64,000 nt of DNA from Flavobacterium gelatinilyticum (GCF_027111295.1 NZ_CP114287.1:4402001-4466000), one strand, 5' to 3'. Positions 7,745-17,424 are shown, counted from the first letter of the stretch. The notes: generated by a model not told the origin, from the sequence alone. A program made the numbers and translations.

Positions 7745-9265
7745 ATGGTTTTTGATTTGTATAGTAATGAGGATTGCCTGGAGGTAAATAATTTCTACAG
7801 AAAACTGTTTGCCGAAATGCCGGATCTTCTTTTTCAGTTTATAATTGATAGGAATAATCAATACACTTTTCCTTTAGTCAGTAAATCTGTTGATGATATT
7901 TTTGAACTTTCAGAAAAGGAATTTACAGATGATATTAAGTTGGTAATTTACGAAAGAGTACTGCCTCAGGACCGCGAATTGTTTTTTCAGTCTTTAGTAA
8001 AAGCTAAAAAAGAAATAGTTCCGTGGGAAATTGAATTCAGGGCTGTTCTGCCTAAAAAAGGACTTCGCTGGTTTAAAGTTTCTGCTAAAACGGAGTTATC
8101 GCCTGATAAAAGAGTAAGTTTTTATGGTCACGTTTCGGATATAACCGAATTAAAAGATAAAGAAGAACGGCTGCGTATTTCAGAAGAGCGCTTTCAGTTT
8201 GCTCTGGAAGCTTCTACAGCCGGAATCTGGGACTGGGATATGACAACCAATACTGTTTTTTATTCTTCGCTTTCCCTTAAGATTTTAGAATTAGAATCGG
8301 CAGATATTTTTGATGATCCGGAACGCTGGGACAAAATCGTGCATCCCGATGATCTCCCAAAATATTATTCGGATATTCAGGAACATTTTGACAACAAAAT
8401 CCCGTATTACGAAAATTACCATCGCGTCATGACGTCAAGCGGTAATTACAAATGGATTTTGGACAGAGGAAAAGTGATCAAACGCGATGAAAACGGTAAA
8501 CCGCTGCGTGTTATTGGTACTCATACTGATGTTTCACTGCAAAAAGAAAAGGAACTGGAATTGCTGAAAACAATGAAGCTTTACAGCGACCAGAACAGTC
8601 GTCTGCTGAATTTTTCGCATATCGTTTCTCATAATTTAAATACACAGGCAGGAAATATAAAGTCGATCCTTGATTTTATTGATGCCGATGGCGACAGGGA
8701 AACAGTTACCGAAATGCTGGAACATCTCCGTACGGTATCAAATGATTTAAATGAAACCATTTCGAATTTAACACAGATTGTTAAAACGCAAAGCAATATT
8801 AATATTGCAGTGGTGCCTTTACGATTGTCTGAGTATATTGATAAAACAATTGCGGCTATAAAAGGGCATGACAAACAAAAGAAAGTTACGATTGTAAATA
8901 ATGTGCCTCAATATGTCACGATTAATTTTAACCCCGCGTACCTTGAAAGTGTCCTGCTGAATTTTGCAACCAATGCAATCAAATACGCGCATCCGGATCG
9001 TGAGCCAGTTATTGTATTCGATTTTGGAATTGAAGCGGATGGTCATAAGTCTTTAAAAATTACAGATAATGGTTTAGGAATTGATCTGGAACTGTACGGC
9101 GATTTATTGTTTGGAATGTATAAAACATTTCATAAGCATCAGGAGGCGAGAGGAATTGGTTTATATATCACCAGGAATCAAATAGAGGCTATGAAAGCGA
9201 TTGTTTCTGTAGAAAGTATAGTTGGAGAAGGAACGAGCTTTAAAATTGTCTTTAATGATGTTTAA
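7745..9265 (+). CDS. PAS-domain sensor histidine kinase
   Basis: A soluble, multi-PAS signal-transducing kinase of about 506 residues. The first PAS/PAC unit ends in SFYGHVSDITELKDKEERL and the second in RVIGTHTDVSLQKEKELEL. The kinase core has the phospho-acceptor box FSHIVSHNLNTQAGN, an N box (NFATNAIKYAHPD), a G1 box (ITDNGLGIDLELYG) and a G2 box (ARGIGLYITRNQIEAM). No membrane segment is seen, so it probably senses a cytoplasmic signal. No partner response regulator is adjacent. The start is uncertain: an in-frame TTG at 7655 would add 30 residues, but it overlaps a TACCTTG that resembles a -7 element. Confidence 0.88.
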   Translation: MVFDLYSNEDCLEVNNFYRKLFAEMPDLLFQFIIDRNNQYTFPLVSKSVDDIFELSEKEFTDDIKLVIYERVLPQDRELFFQSLVKAKKEIVPWEIEFRAVLPKKGLRWFKVSAKTELSPDKRVSFYGHVSDITELKDKEERLRISEERFQFALEASTAGIWDWDMTTNTVFYSSLSLKILELESADIFDDPERWDKIVHPDDLPKYYSDIQEHFDNKIPYYENYHRVMTSSGNYKWILDRGKVIKRDENGKPLRVIGTHTDVSLQKEKELELLKTMKLYSDQNSRLLNFSHIVSHNLNTQAGNIKSILDFIDADGDRETVTEMLEHLRTVSNDLNETISNLTQIVKTQSNINIAVVPLRLSEYIDKTIAAIKGHDKQKKVTIVNNVPQYVTINFNPAYLESVLLNFATNAIKYAHPDREPVIVFDFGIEADGHKSLKITDNGLGIDLELYGDLLFGMYKTFHKHQEARGIGLYITRNQIEAMKAIVSVESIVGEGTSFKIVFNDV

Positions 9266-9284
9266 AAGATTTAGAAATTGTATA

Positions 9285-9322
9285 AAACAATAAAGGCTGT
9301 CATTTGACAGCCTTTATTGTTT
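9285..9322. terminator. Bidirectional terminator between sensor kinase and rny
   Basis: A near-perfect 17-bp stem (aaacaataaaggctgtc / gacagcctttattgttt) with a four-base loop lies between two convergent genes. A and T runs on both sides would serve both strands. Confidence 0.85.
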
Positions 9323-9334
9323 ATATAGAAGAGA

Positions 9335-10894
9335 TTATTTTGCAATGTTTACTGCTCTGGTCTCTCTGATTACCGTTACTTTAACCTGACCCGGATAGGT
9401 CATTTCAGTCTGGATTTTTTGTGAAATTTCAAAAGATAAGTTTGCGGCATTATCATCAGAAACTTTTTCGCTTTCAACAATTACACGAAGCTCCCTTCCT
9501 GCCTGAATTGCATAAGCATTTTTGACACCGCTGAATCCGTAAGCGACATCTTCAAGATCTTTTAAACGCTGAATATATGAATCCAGTACCTGACGTCTTG
9601 CTCCCGGTCTTGCTCCTGAGATCGCATCACAAACCTGAACAATTGGTGATAATAATGATTTCATTTCAATTTCGTCGTGGTGAGCTCCAATAGCGTTGCA
9701 AACCTCGTCTTTTTCACCGTATTTTTCGGCCCACTGCATACCTAATAAGGCGTGCGGCAAATCGCTTTCTGTATCCGGCACTTTACCGATATCGTGCAGT
9801 AAACCGGCTCTTTTTGCCAGTTTTACGTTTAGTCCTAATTCTGCAGCCATGATACCGCAAAGTTTAGAAACTTCTCTTGAGTGCTGTAATAAGTTTTGTC
9901 CGTAAGAAGAACGGTATTTCATTCTACCTACAACTTTAATTAATTCCGGGTGTAAACCGTGAATTCCTAAGTCTATTACGGTACGTTTTCCAACTTCGAT
10001 AATTTCGTCGTCGATTTGTTTAGCAGTTTTAGCTACCACTTCTTCAATACGGGCCGGGTGAATACGCCCGTCAGTAACTAGTTTGTGTAACGACAAACGT
10101 GCAATTTCTCTTCGTACAGGGTCAAAACAAGAAAGGATAATAGCCTCCGGTGTGTCATCAACAATGATCTCAACTCCTGTTGCTGCTTCTAAAGCTCTAA
10201 TGTTACGCCCTTCACGACCAATAATTCGTCCTTTTACATCATCAGATTCAATATTGAAAACAGAAACACAATTTTCAACTGCTTCTTCTGTTCCTACTCT
10301 CTGAATAGTATTGATAATGATTTTTTTAGCTTCCTGCTGTGCAGTAAGTTTTGCCTCTTCGATAGTTTCCTGAATATGAGACATAGCTTTGCTTTTAGCT
10401 TCGGCTTTTAAACCTTCAACTAACTGCTCTTTTGCTTCCTCTGCAGACAGACCTGAAATTACTTCAAGCTGCTGTAACTGGCTTTTGTGTAATTTGTCTA
10501 CTTCGGCTTGTTTTTTGTCTAAAACCTCGATTTTGTTATTGTATTCAGCTGTTTTAGATTCAAATTCCTCGTTTATTTTTTTTGCTTTTGAAAGCTCATT
10601 AGAAACCTGAGATTCTTTATCGCGTACTCGTTTTTCTACTTCGGCAACTTTTTTGTCTCTCGCTAAAATAACTTGTTCGTGCTCTGATTTTAGTTCAATA
10701 AAACGCTCTTTTGCCTGAAGGATTTTGTCTTTTTTAATATTTTCGGCTTCTAAATTAGCATCTTTTAAAATGGAAGCTGCCTCTTTTTTAGCGTTTTTGA
10801 TTAGATTTGAAATATTACTTTTCTCGATAATTTTAGCTATTGCAAAACCTGCCGCAATACCTACAATACCAATAATGATCGTTATGGTGTCCAT
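9335..10894 (-). CDS. rny: Ribonuclease Y
   Basis: A membrane-anchored endoribonuclease that starts bulk mRNA decay. The 519-residue protein has the canonical order: one N-terminal transmembrane helix ([20 protein letters not shown]), a long charged coiled coil (about 30-200), a KH RNA-binding domain ([19 protein letters not shown], about 225-255) and an HD domain whose metal-binding HD pair is visible in [11 protein letters not shown] and in [12 protein letters not shown]. The start at 10894 places the membrane helix at the N-terminus as expected. The gene lies downstream of a 6S-type RNA and zapA on the same strand, a common flavobacterial arrangement. Confidence 0.97.
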   Translation of the reverse strand: MDTITIIIGIVGIAAGFAIAKIIEKSNISNLIKNAKKEAASILKDANLEAENIKKDKILQAKERFIELKSEHEQVILARDKKVAEVEKRVRDKESQVSNELSKAKKINEEFESKTAEYNNKIEVLDKKQAEVDKLHKSQLQQLEVISGLSAEEAKEQLVEGLKAEAKSKAMSHIQETIEEAKLTAQQEAKKIIINTIQRVGTEEAVENCVSVFNIESDDVKGRIIGREGRNIRALEAATGVEIIVDDTPEAIILSCFDPVRREIARLSLHKLVTDGRIHPARIEEVVAKTAKQIDDEIIEVGKRTVIDLGIHGLHPELIKVVGRMKYRSSYGQNLLQHSREVSKLCGIMAAELGLNVKLAKRAGLLHDIGKVPDTESDLPHALLGMQWAEKYGEKDEVCNAIGAHHDEIEMKSLLSPIVQVCDAISGARPGARRQVLDSYIQRLKDLEDVAYGFSGVKNAYAIQAGRELRVIVESEKVSDDNAANLSFEISQKIQTEMTYPGQVKVTVIRETRAVNIAK

Positions 10895-10914
10895 GTTTGT
10901 TAGGGTTTATATAT

Positions 10915-11077
10915 AAAAAAAGCCTACATTAATTGCTTGAATAAACTCGTAAAGACAAGTTTTGAGCTAACTCACTGTTCAAGTTTCCCAGCCAGAGGAG
11001 GGCATACTATAGTAGCGACGATTTGCTCATTCTAAATTGTTAGTGTTGAGTTTACCAATTGTGAACTAATGTAGGCA
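10915..11077 (-). ncRNA. ssrS: 6S RNA, flavobacterial type (6S-Flavo)
   Basis: The 187-bp gap between zapA and rny has the architecture of 6S RNA on the minus strand. A 5' arm TGCCTACATTA (11077-11067) pairs with a 3' arm TAATGTAGGC (10931-10922) to close a rod about 160 nt long, immediately followed by a run of T. Inner arms such as GTTCACAATT and AGCAATTAAT are partly complementary, leaving an unpaired centre as expected for the RNA polymerase-mimicking bubble. 6S-Flavo is a known Rfam family, and 6S genes commonly sit next to zapA. The identification rests on structure and context, not on a covariance search. Exact ends are inferred. Confidence 0.8.
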
Positions 11078-11103
11078 GTATCTTAGTTTCTTGTAAAGAA
11101 CGT

Positions 11104-11397
11104 TTAGTTTTCGAGATATTGATCTAAAAGCGAATTTAGTCTTTTAATTCTTTCGATGGTTTCTTCTCCATCGATTGCGTTGTCAATTTGTTTTTGTTCC
11201 ACCTGCGATGCGAACTGCAATGCGCACATAGCCAGTACATCTTGTTTGTCGCGAACTGCGTAACTTTCTTCGAATTGCCTGATCATAGCATCAATTTTTT
11301 TTGAGGCGCTTCTAAGTCCTTCTTCCTGAGCTGGTTCAACCGTTAGCGGGTAAACGCGGTCAGCAATTGATATTTTAATTCTAAGCTTTCCGTCCAT
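11104..11397 (-). CDS. zapA: Cell division protein ZapA
   Basis: A small cytoplasmic protein that cross-links FtsZ filaments at the division ring. The 97-residue protein has the ZapA pattern: an N-terminal beta-strand domain (KLRIKISIADRVYPLTVEPAQEE), a helix with ASKKIDAMIRQFEESYAVRDKQDVLAMCALQFA, and a C-terminal coiled coil (IERIKRLNSLLDQYLEN). It lies 5 bp from the preceding coiled-coil gene, so both are co-transcribed, and it directly precedes the 6S RNA. The start at 11397 leaves no in-frame alternative with a better N-terminus. Confidence 0.93.
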   Translation of the reverse strand: MDGKLRIKISIADRVYPLTVEPAQEEGLRSASKKIDAMIRQFEESYAVRDKQDVLAMCALQFASQVEQKQIDNAIDGEETIERIKRLNSLLDQYLEN

Positions 11398-11402
11398 GTT
11401 TT

Positions 11403-11693
11403 CTAATCTGATAGTTGTGCTATACAGTAATCAATTTCGCGAATTAATGAATTTATTTTAAGCTTTGTCTCTCTCTTGTTATTGTCGCTGCCGAGCAACG
11501 AATTGGCTATTTTAAGTGTATCGTGCTGCTTTTTCAAAGCTTCAATTTCTTCAGATTGTTTCTGGATAATTTGCACGGCTTTGGCTAATTCTAATCGTAA
11601 ATCCTGATTATTTCGTTCCAGGCCTTTTGATTTTTCAAAAAGCTTTTCGACTTTATATTCAAGAGTATCAATTATTTCGGCAATTACACTCAT
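11403..11693 (-). CDS. Small coiled-coil protein upstream of zapA (possible division partner)
   Basis: A 96-residue, almost entirely helical protein with heptad leucines and isoleucines (LEYKVEKLFEKSKGLERNNQDLRLELAKAVQIIQKQSEEIEALKKQ) and a short C-terminal helix (LKINSLIREIDYCIAQL). No catalytic motif or signal peptide is seen. It is the first gene of the zapA unit (5-bp gap). Tight linkage to ZapA and an all-coiled-coil build suggest a ZapB-like structural role at the division septum, but sequence similarity to ZapB was not established, so this is inference from context. Confidence 0.8.
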   Translation of the reverse strand: MSVIAEIIDTLEYKVEKLFEKSKGLERNNQDLRLELAKAVQIIQKQSEEIEALKKQHDTLKIANSLLGSDNNKRETKLKINSLIREIDYCIAQLSD

Positions 11694-11872
11694 TATAAAT
11701 CCTATTCATTACTTAATCCTACAAAGTTAGTATTCCTTTTTATTAATGCAATTTTTTATCGATTTTTTTACATTAAAAATAAACAAATATGTGAAATTCA
11801 GTTAATTGTCTTTTTGGCTTATTCTGTTACTTTTTTAACTGGTAATTTTTTATCTTAGCAAAAATGTTATTT

Positions 11873-13555
11873 ATGAAATTTATAATACCTGCCTTTTTTT
11901 ACAGTTTTTTCTTATTTGCTCAAGCACAGTATCCTAAAGATTATTTTCGTCCGCCGTTAGATATTCCGATGCAGCTTTCGGGAAATTTCGGAGAGTTGAG
12001 ACCGAATCATTTTCATGCCGGTTTTGATTTAAAGACGAATCAGAGAGAGGGATTGAATGTGTATGCCATTGCTGACGGCTATGTGTCAAGGATAAAGATT
12101 TCGACTTTTGGAAACGGTAAATGTATTTATATAACGCATCCAAACGGGTATACATCGGTTTATGGGCATTTGCAGACTGCGTTTGGGCCTATTCAGGATT
12201 ATGTAAAAAAAACGCATTATGCAGAGAAGGCTTATGAAATTGAAATGTTTCCAAAACCGGATGAACTTCCGGTAACCAAGGGACAGGTAATCGGGCTTTC
12301 GGGAAATACGGGATCTTCAGAAGGACCGCATCTTCATTTTGAAATCCGCGATTCAAAAACAGAATTTGTAATCAACCCGATTTTCTTTGGCTTTGACCAA
12401 AATTTAAAAGATACCAAAAAACCTGTTTTATCCAGTTTATATGTCTATCCTCTGGATAATGCAACAGTTAATCAGTCCAAACAGCCTTTATTGTTAAGTA
12501 TGACATTGCAAAAAGACGGAACGTATCTTGCCGGAAAAGTCAAATCAAACGGAAAAATGGGCTTCGGAATCAATGCTGTAGATTCTGATGATGTTTCGCA
12601 TAACAGAAACGGGGTTTTTAATGTTTCGACTTTTTTAAACGGAAACCAAAATTATAACTATCAGTTTAATACCTATTCGTTTGATGAAATGCGTTATATC
12701 AATGCTTTAATCGATTATCCGCGATACAAAAAAAGCAGTCAGCGTATCCAGAAACTTTTTATGAAAACATTTTATCCTTTAAGCATCATTAAAACCGATT
12801 CGCTTAGAGGGATTGTTTCGGCTGAGCCAAATGTAGCGTCTATATACCGAATTGAAGTTTCGGATTATTTCGGAAATTTAAATTCGATCAATGTACCTAT
12901 AGAATACGATACTGCAATACCTCTTGTGCAGTCTGAGCCGGTAACTTCCAAATATTTTGTTAGATACAACAAAGACAATATTTTCGAGAAAGACAATATG
13001 TCGGTTTTCTTTCCGGCAGGAACTTTCTATGAAGATTTTAATATGAATTTTGATGTTCGAAATAACAAAGTTTATATTCACGATGATACGGTTCCTGTAC
13101 ATTCTAATTTTACAATTACAATAAAAGATACGACATACCCGGAATCGCTGCGTGATAAATTGTATATTGGAAGAGGAACAAGTCATAACGGAACAATACG
13201 AAAAGGCGATACTTTTACGGCCAAGGCAAAAGTACTGGGAGCGTATGGTTTGGTTTTAGATACCATTCCGCCTGTTATAAAAATTCTAAAACCAATTGAA
13301 GGAAAATGGATCAGCAGTGACAAGAAAATTGATTTTACAATTGGCGATGCTGCATCCGGAATCAAATCGTACAACGGTTACTTAAACGGAAGCTGGGTTT
13401 TATTTGAATATGAAAATAAGAGCAGAAGAATCACTCATGTATTTGATGAACAGTATTTGGTGGAAGGAGAAAACTTTTTAAAAATGGAAGTGATTGATAA
13501 TGTAGGAAATTCTACTATCTTTGAAACTCATTTTTATAGAAGTCAACAAAAATAA
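11873..13555 (+). CDS. M23 family metallopeptidase (LytM/murein hydrolase-like)
   Basis: A secreted, periplasmic or envelope protein of about 560 residues. The signal peptide is MKFIIPAFFYSFFLFAQAQ; an ATG three codons upstream at 11864 is an alternative start. The peptidase domain occupies about residues 20-190, with metal ligands in FHAGFDLKTN (HxxxD) and GPHLHFEIRD (HxH) plus the typical SVYGHLQ and VIGLSGNTGSSEGPHLHF strands. All zinc ligands are present, so it is predicted to be an active peptidoglycan endopeptidase rather than an EnvC-like activator. The remaining 370 residues form uncharacterised beta-rich domains. A TATCTTAG box is 6 bp before the first ATG. It is followed after 12 bp by a TonB-dependent receptor gene. 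Confidence 0.92.
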   Translation: MKFIIPAFFYSFFLFAQAQYPKDYFRPPLDIPMQLSGNFGELRPNHFHAGFDLKTNQREGLNVYAIADGYVSRIKISTFGNGKCIYITHPNGYTSVYGHLQTAFGPIQDYVKKTHYAEKAYEIEMFPKPDELPVTKGQVIGLSGNTGSSEGPHLHFEIRDSKTEFVINPIFFGFDQNLKDTKKPVLSSLYVYPLDNATVNQSKQPLLLSMTLQKDGTYLAGKVKSNGKMGFGINAVDSDDVSHNRNGVFNVSTFLNGNQNYNYQFNTYSFDEMRYINALIDYPRYKKSSQRIQKLFMKTFYPLSIIKTDSLRGIVSAEPNVASIYRIEVSDYFGNLNSINVPIEYDTAIPLVQSEPVTSKYFVRYNKDNIFEKDNMSVFFPAGTFYEDFNMNFDVRNNKVYIHDDTVPVHSNFTITIKDTTYPESLRDKLYIGRGTSHNGTIRKGDTFTAKAKVLGAYGLVLDTIPPVIKILKPIEGKWISSDKKIDFTIGDAASGIKSYNGYLNGSWVLFEYENKSRRITHVFDEQYLVEGENFLKMEVIDNVGNSTIFETHFYRSQQK

Positions 13556-13567
13556 AACCCCAAATCC

Positions 13568-16033
13568 TTGAATAAAAACAGGTTTATATCCGCTTTGCTT
13601 TTTTTGTGCTTTACTTGTATTTCATTTGCCCAAAATGCACATGTAAAGGGAATTATTTTAGATAACGAAAATCATCCTGTTTCGAACGTAAACATTACAT
13701 CAGGCAAGAGCCATGCTCAGTCTGACTTGAATGGTTATTTTGAAATTGATGTAGTTTCAAATAAAAAATCTTCTATAATTTTTACCCATATTTCATTAAA
13801 AATGATCAGCTTAACGGTAAACTTAAAGCCGGATGAAGTTTTTGTTTTTAATCCTGTAATGAATAATTCTCAGGAACAAATGGGAGAAGTTTTTGTATCG
13901 TCCCGAAACCGAAAAAGAGTTCAGGGAATTACCAATATCGAAACCGCAGCTATCAAAAAGATTCCCGGTGCAAATGCAGGGATAGAGAATATTCTAAAAA
14001 CGCTTCCGGGGGTTAATTCAAATAATGAACTGAGTACACAATACGCAGTTCGAGGCGGTAATTACGACGAAAATTTAGTTTATGTAAACGAAGTCGAAGT
14101 CTATCGTCCGTTCTTAATCCGTTCAGGCCAGCAGGAAGGTTTAAGTTTTACCAACACCGATTTGGTTCAGAATGTTGATTTTTCGGCAGGAGGATTTCAG
14201 GCTAAATTTGGAGACAAATTATCTTCTGTTTTGGATATTACGTACAGAAAGCCAACTGAATTCGGCGCATCACTTGAGGCCAGTTTTTTAGGCGGAAGCG
14301 CTTCTGTAGATTTGGTTTCAAAAAATAAAAAATGGTCAGCCGTTACAGGTGTTCGTTACAGGAATAACAGCTTACTGGTAAACAGTCAGGACACGCAGAC
14401 GAATTATACGCCGACTTTTGCCGACATTCAGACCAATATTAATTATGATATTTCTGAAAAATGGCAGATGAGCTTTTTAGGAAATATTTCTCAGAATAAA
14501 TACTTATACCAGCCTTTAACCCGCGAGACTAAGTTTGGAACAATCGACCAGCCAATGGCACTTGCGGTTTATTATGAAGGCCAGGAAAAAGATCAGTACG
14601 ATACTTATTTTGGAGCTTTAAAAACGACTTATAAAGTTTCGCCATCGCTTACTTTAAAATTAATTGGTTCGTTATTTCATACTACAGAAAAAGAACATTT
14701 TGATATTCTGGCGCAATATCGTTTAGGAAATATTGATGCCGAAGATCCAACAAATGCCGGTGGAATAGATTTTACCCGAGGTATAGGTTCGCAGTTAAAT
14801 CATGCCCGTAATGATTTGGACGCCTTAATTGCCAATGTCGAATTAAAAGGTTCGAAAGACTGGAAAGAAAGCCAGCTCGAATTCGGGTTAAAATACACCA
14901 GAGAATCCATTCGGGACAGGGTAGTAGAGTGGGAGGTAATTGATTCGGCCGGTTTTTCGATTAATCCGCCTTTGATAATTCTGCCTGAAAATAATCAGCC
15001 TTATACACCTTATACCGGACCTCTTTTGCCGTATCAAAATATTCGTGCTACAAATTTTAATACCATAAACCGATTTTCTGGATATGCGCAGTGGAACAAA
15101 CAATCAGAACTGGGCTCAAACCAGATTTGGTACCATATCGGAGCGCGTTTTCAGGGTTGGAATGTAGCAGGAGCTTTAGAAGAAGGGAAAACACAGTTTG
15201 TTGTAAGTCCGCGTGCACAGTTTGCTATCAAACCGGATTGGGACCGCGATATGGTTTTCAGGATTTCGGGAGGATTGTATCATCAGCCGCCGTTTTACAG
15301 AGAACTTCGTGATCTGGACGGTGTTGTGAATCCGAATGTAAAAGCGCAGGAAGCGATTCATGTAGTTTTGAGCAATGATTACAATTTCAAGATGTGGAAC
15401 CGTCCTTTTAAATGGGTAACGGAACTTTATTATAAATCACTTTCGGATGTAAATGTGTATTCGATCGATAATGTCCGAATTCGTTATCTTGCCAATAACA
15501 ATGCAAAAGCCTATGCACAGGGGTTTGATTTTAGGTTAAACGGAGAATTTGTGCCGGGAACTGAATCTTGGGTGAGTTTTGGCTATTTAAAAACCGAAGA
15601 GAATTACGAAAATAAAGGATATATAGCACGTCCGACAGATCAGCGTTTGAAATTTGCCATGTTGTTTCAGGATTATATGCCTAATATTCCGAGTGTAAAA
15701 GTATATCTGAATCTGGTTTATAATACAGGATTGCCGGGTGGCGCGCCAGCATATTCTGATCCGTATTTATATCAAAACCGATTAAACGATTACAGAAGGG
15801 CAGATATTGGTTTTGCAAAAGTTTTTGTTGATGCCGGCACGCAAAGTTCTAAAACAAGCTGGCTGAAAAACTTCAAGGAATTGTCTCTTGGATTGGAAAT
15901 TTTTAACCTCTTTAATAACCAAAATGCGATAACGAATACCTGGGTTCGCGATGTGTATTCTAAAAATCAATATGCCATTCCAAATTATATGACTTCAAGG
16001 GTTTTTAATGTAAAACTGAATGCGAGGTTATGA
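13568..16033 (+). CDS. TonB-dependent receptor with carboxypeptidase-regulatory domain; TTG start
   Basis: An outer membrane active transporter of about 821 residues. Order: signal peptide (NKNRFISALLFLCFTCISFAQ), a carboxypeptidase-regulatory-like domain (AHVKGIILDNENHPVSNVNI, about 22-105), a plug with AVRGGNYDENLVYVNEVEVYRP, and a 22-strand-type barrel ending in VFNVKLNARL. TTG is the only plausible start: it precedes the signal peptide exactly and no ATG or GTG lies before the mature protein. The gene is 12 bp after the M23 peptidase and overlaps the next gene by four bases (ATGA), so the three form one operon. The substrate is unknown; no riboswitch or Fur-like site was recognised. Confidence 0.92.
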   Translation: MNKNRFISALLFLCFTCISFAQNAHVKGIILDNENHPVSNVNITSGKSHAQSDLNGYFEIDVVSNKKSSIIFTHISLKMISLTVNLKPDEVFVFNPVMNNSQEQMGEVFVSSRNRKRVQGITNIETAAIKKIPGANAGIENILKTLPGVNSNNELSTQYAVRGGNYDENLVYVNEVEVYRPFLIRSGQQEGLSFTNTDLVQNVDFSAGGFQAKFGDKLSSVLDITYRKPTEFGASLEASFLGGSASVDLVSKNKKWSAVTGVRYRNNSLLVNSQDTQTNYTPTFADIQTNINYDISEKWQMSFLGNISQNKYLYQPLTRETKFGTIDQPMALAVYYEGQEKDQYDTYFGALKTTYKVSPSLTLKLIGSLFHTTEKEHFDILAQYRLGNIDAEDPTNAGGIDFTRGIGSQLNHARNDLDALIANVELKGSKDWKESQLEFGLKYTRESIRDRVVEWEVIDSAGFSINPPLIILPENNQPYTPYTGPLLPYQNIRATNFNTINRFSGYAQWNKQSELGSNQIWYHIGARFQGWNVAGALEEGKTQFVVSPRAQFAIKPDWDRDMVFRISGGLYHQPPFYRELRDLDGVVNPNVKAQEAIHVVLSNDYNFKMWNRPFKWVTELYYKSLSDVNVYSIDNVRIRYLANNNAKAYAQGFDFRLNGEFVPGTESWVSFGYLKTEENYENKGYIARPTDQRLKFAMLFQDYMPNIPSVKVYLNLVYNTGLPGGAPAYSDPYLYQNRLNDYRRADIGFAKVFVDAGTQSSKTSWLKNFKELSLGLEIFNLFNNQNAITNTWVRDVYSKNQYAIPNYMTSRVFNVKLNARL

Positions 16034-16605
16034 TCGAAAAACGTGAAAAACGAAAGATTTTTTACGTTCCGGGAATGATTTCTTTGGTTTTGATTCCTTT
16101 GTTTTGTTTTTATCATTTTTATAAAGTGGATGCTTTTAAGGTTTATGGTTCTCTAGATTTTTCAGTTCCAAATAAAGGAGATTTCGAAAAATACAAAGTA
16201 GCAGATTTAAGAAAATATAAAGTTTTTGATTTTAATGAAAAGAAATCCAAAGAACTGCGAAAACTAAATGAACTAAAATTTTTTGCTCGAGATTTAGTAA
16301 AAAGATATGATAGTGTAAATGGGGCTAAAATTCATTTTGGTTCAACTACAGATTATGGTACTTTTATTGGTGTGATTAATATTCTCTATGAAGAAAAAGT
16401 TCCAACTTGGGGTTTGTTTTCAGATAATTTATATGTTATGGGAAACCGAAAACCAAAACCAAGAGAAAGTGGTTTTATTTGTGGTACGGGAATATACTCA
16501 AAAGAAAATACACTTAGAATTCAGGAGGAAAACCGAAAAAAGGAACTTCAAATTTTTCAAATTCATTTTTTGAAACAGCAATGGATCATATTTTTGGGTA
16601 TTTAG
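16030..16605 (+). CDS. Membrane protein of unknown function, probably frameshifted near its 3' end
   Basis: The open frame encodes 191 residues with one N-terminal transmembrane helix (MISLVLIPLFCFYHFYKV), then a charged soluble part. It starts in an ATGA overlap with the receptor gene. The last residues (FLKQQWIIFLGI) look unnatural. Adding one T to the six-T run at 16566-16571 opens a frame reading HFFETAMDHIFGYLGLVF and onward, with a second hydrophobic helix, to a stop at 16671-16673. The natural product is therefore probably about 214 residues with two membrane helices. A real mutation, a slippage-dependent switch or a sequencing indel would all explain this. Family not recognised. Confidence 0.7.
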   Translation: MIEKREKRKIFYVPGMISLVLIPLFCFYHFYKVDAFKVYGSLDFSVPNKGDFEKYKVADLRKYKVFDFNEKKSKELRKLNELKFFARDLVKRYDSVNGAKIHFGSTTDYGTFIGVINILYEEKVPTWGLFSDNLYVMGNRKPKPRESGFICGTGIYSKENTLRIQEENRKKELQIFQIHFLKQQWIIFLGI

Positions 16606-16673
16606 GACTTGTTTTTCTAAACATCTTTACCTTAGTAAAATTCAATAAAACCAAAAATTACAATCAAAAATAG

Positions 16674-16681
16674 TATATTTG
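16674..16681 (+). promoter_or_regulatory. -7 element (TATATTTG) of the lipoprotein gene
   Basis: A perfect TAnnTTTG box 22 bp before the ATG at 16703. It begins one base past the stop codon of the frame-corrected upstream gene. Confidence 0.5.
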
Positions 16682-16702
16682 ATAATTGAATATAATTTAT
16701 CG

Positions 16703-17422
16703 ATGAGAAAGTACTTTAAATATATAGCCTTAGTAATTATCGGAACGTTGATTAGCTGCCGGGAAGAAGTTCAAAAACCGAAAGTAAGCTACGCTGCTTC
16801 AAACAAAGTAAGTATTGCGAAAACCGATACGACTCAAATTGAGATCGCCGATCTTCCGATTCAGATGGAAGGAACGAATTATTTAATTCACCCAGTTGGG
16901 GATTTAAGAGTTTTGGAAAGAGGATCGAAAGCTAGATTTGGTACTTCAAGTGTAAATGACGTCAGTTTTACCATTTCTAATTTAGGTGAATATGAAATTA
17001 CGGGTTATCTTCAGAACTTAAAATTCCAAAAAGTCGATTCAGATTCGATTCGACCTTTATCTGATAAACCGGTTTTAATTTTAACGGCTACTTATTTGAA
17101 AACTGTTGCAGATAGAACACATAATAATATTATGGTTTACACACTGACAGATTCAGACACTAATAAAGACGGGAAAATTGATACCAGCGATATTAAAACT
17201 TTATATTTAAGTGATATCAGCGGTGAAAATTTTACTAAAGTTTCAGCTGATTTAGAAGAATTAGTAGATTGGAACTTAATCGAATCTAAAAACCGTTTGT
17301 ATTTCAGAACTATCGAAGATACCAACCAAAATGGTCAGTTTGATAAAAACGATGTGTTGCATTATAATTATATAGATCTGGCTTCTAAAAAATGGGAAGT
17401 TAAGGCTTATAAGCCTATTTAA
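16703..17422 (+). CDS. Lipoprotein with EF-hand-like calcium motifs
   Basis: About 239 residues. The start at 16703 gives a lipoprotein signal (MRKYFKYIALVIIGTLISC, lipobox LISC). An in-frame start eight codons upstream would overlap the -7 element and is rejected. Two acidic loops match calcium-binding EF-hand or dockerin-type patterns: DTNKDGKIDTSD (about residues 157-168) and DTNQNGQFDKND (about 211-222). The body is beta-rich and of no recognised family. Anchoring to a membrane is predicted from the lipobox; calcium binding is inference from the loops. It lies downstream of the receptor operon but has its own promoter. Confidence 0.82.
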   Translation: MRKYFKYIALVIIGTLISCREEVQKPKVSYAASNKVSIAKTDTTQIEIADLPIQMEGTNYLIHPVGDLRVLERGSKARFGTSSVNDVSFTISNLGEYEITGYLQNLKFQKVDSDSIRPLSDKPVLILTATYLKTVADRTHNNIMVYTLTDSDTNKDGKIDTSDIKTLYLSDISGENFTKVSADLEELVDWNLIESKNRLYFRTIEDTNQNGQFDKNDVLHYNYIDLASKKWEVKAYKPI

Positions 17423-17424
17423 AG

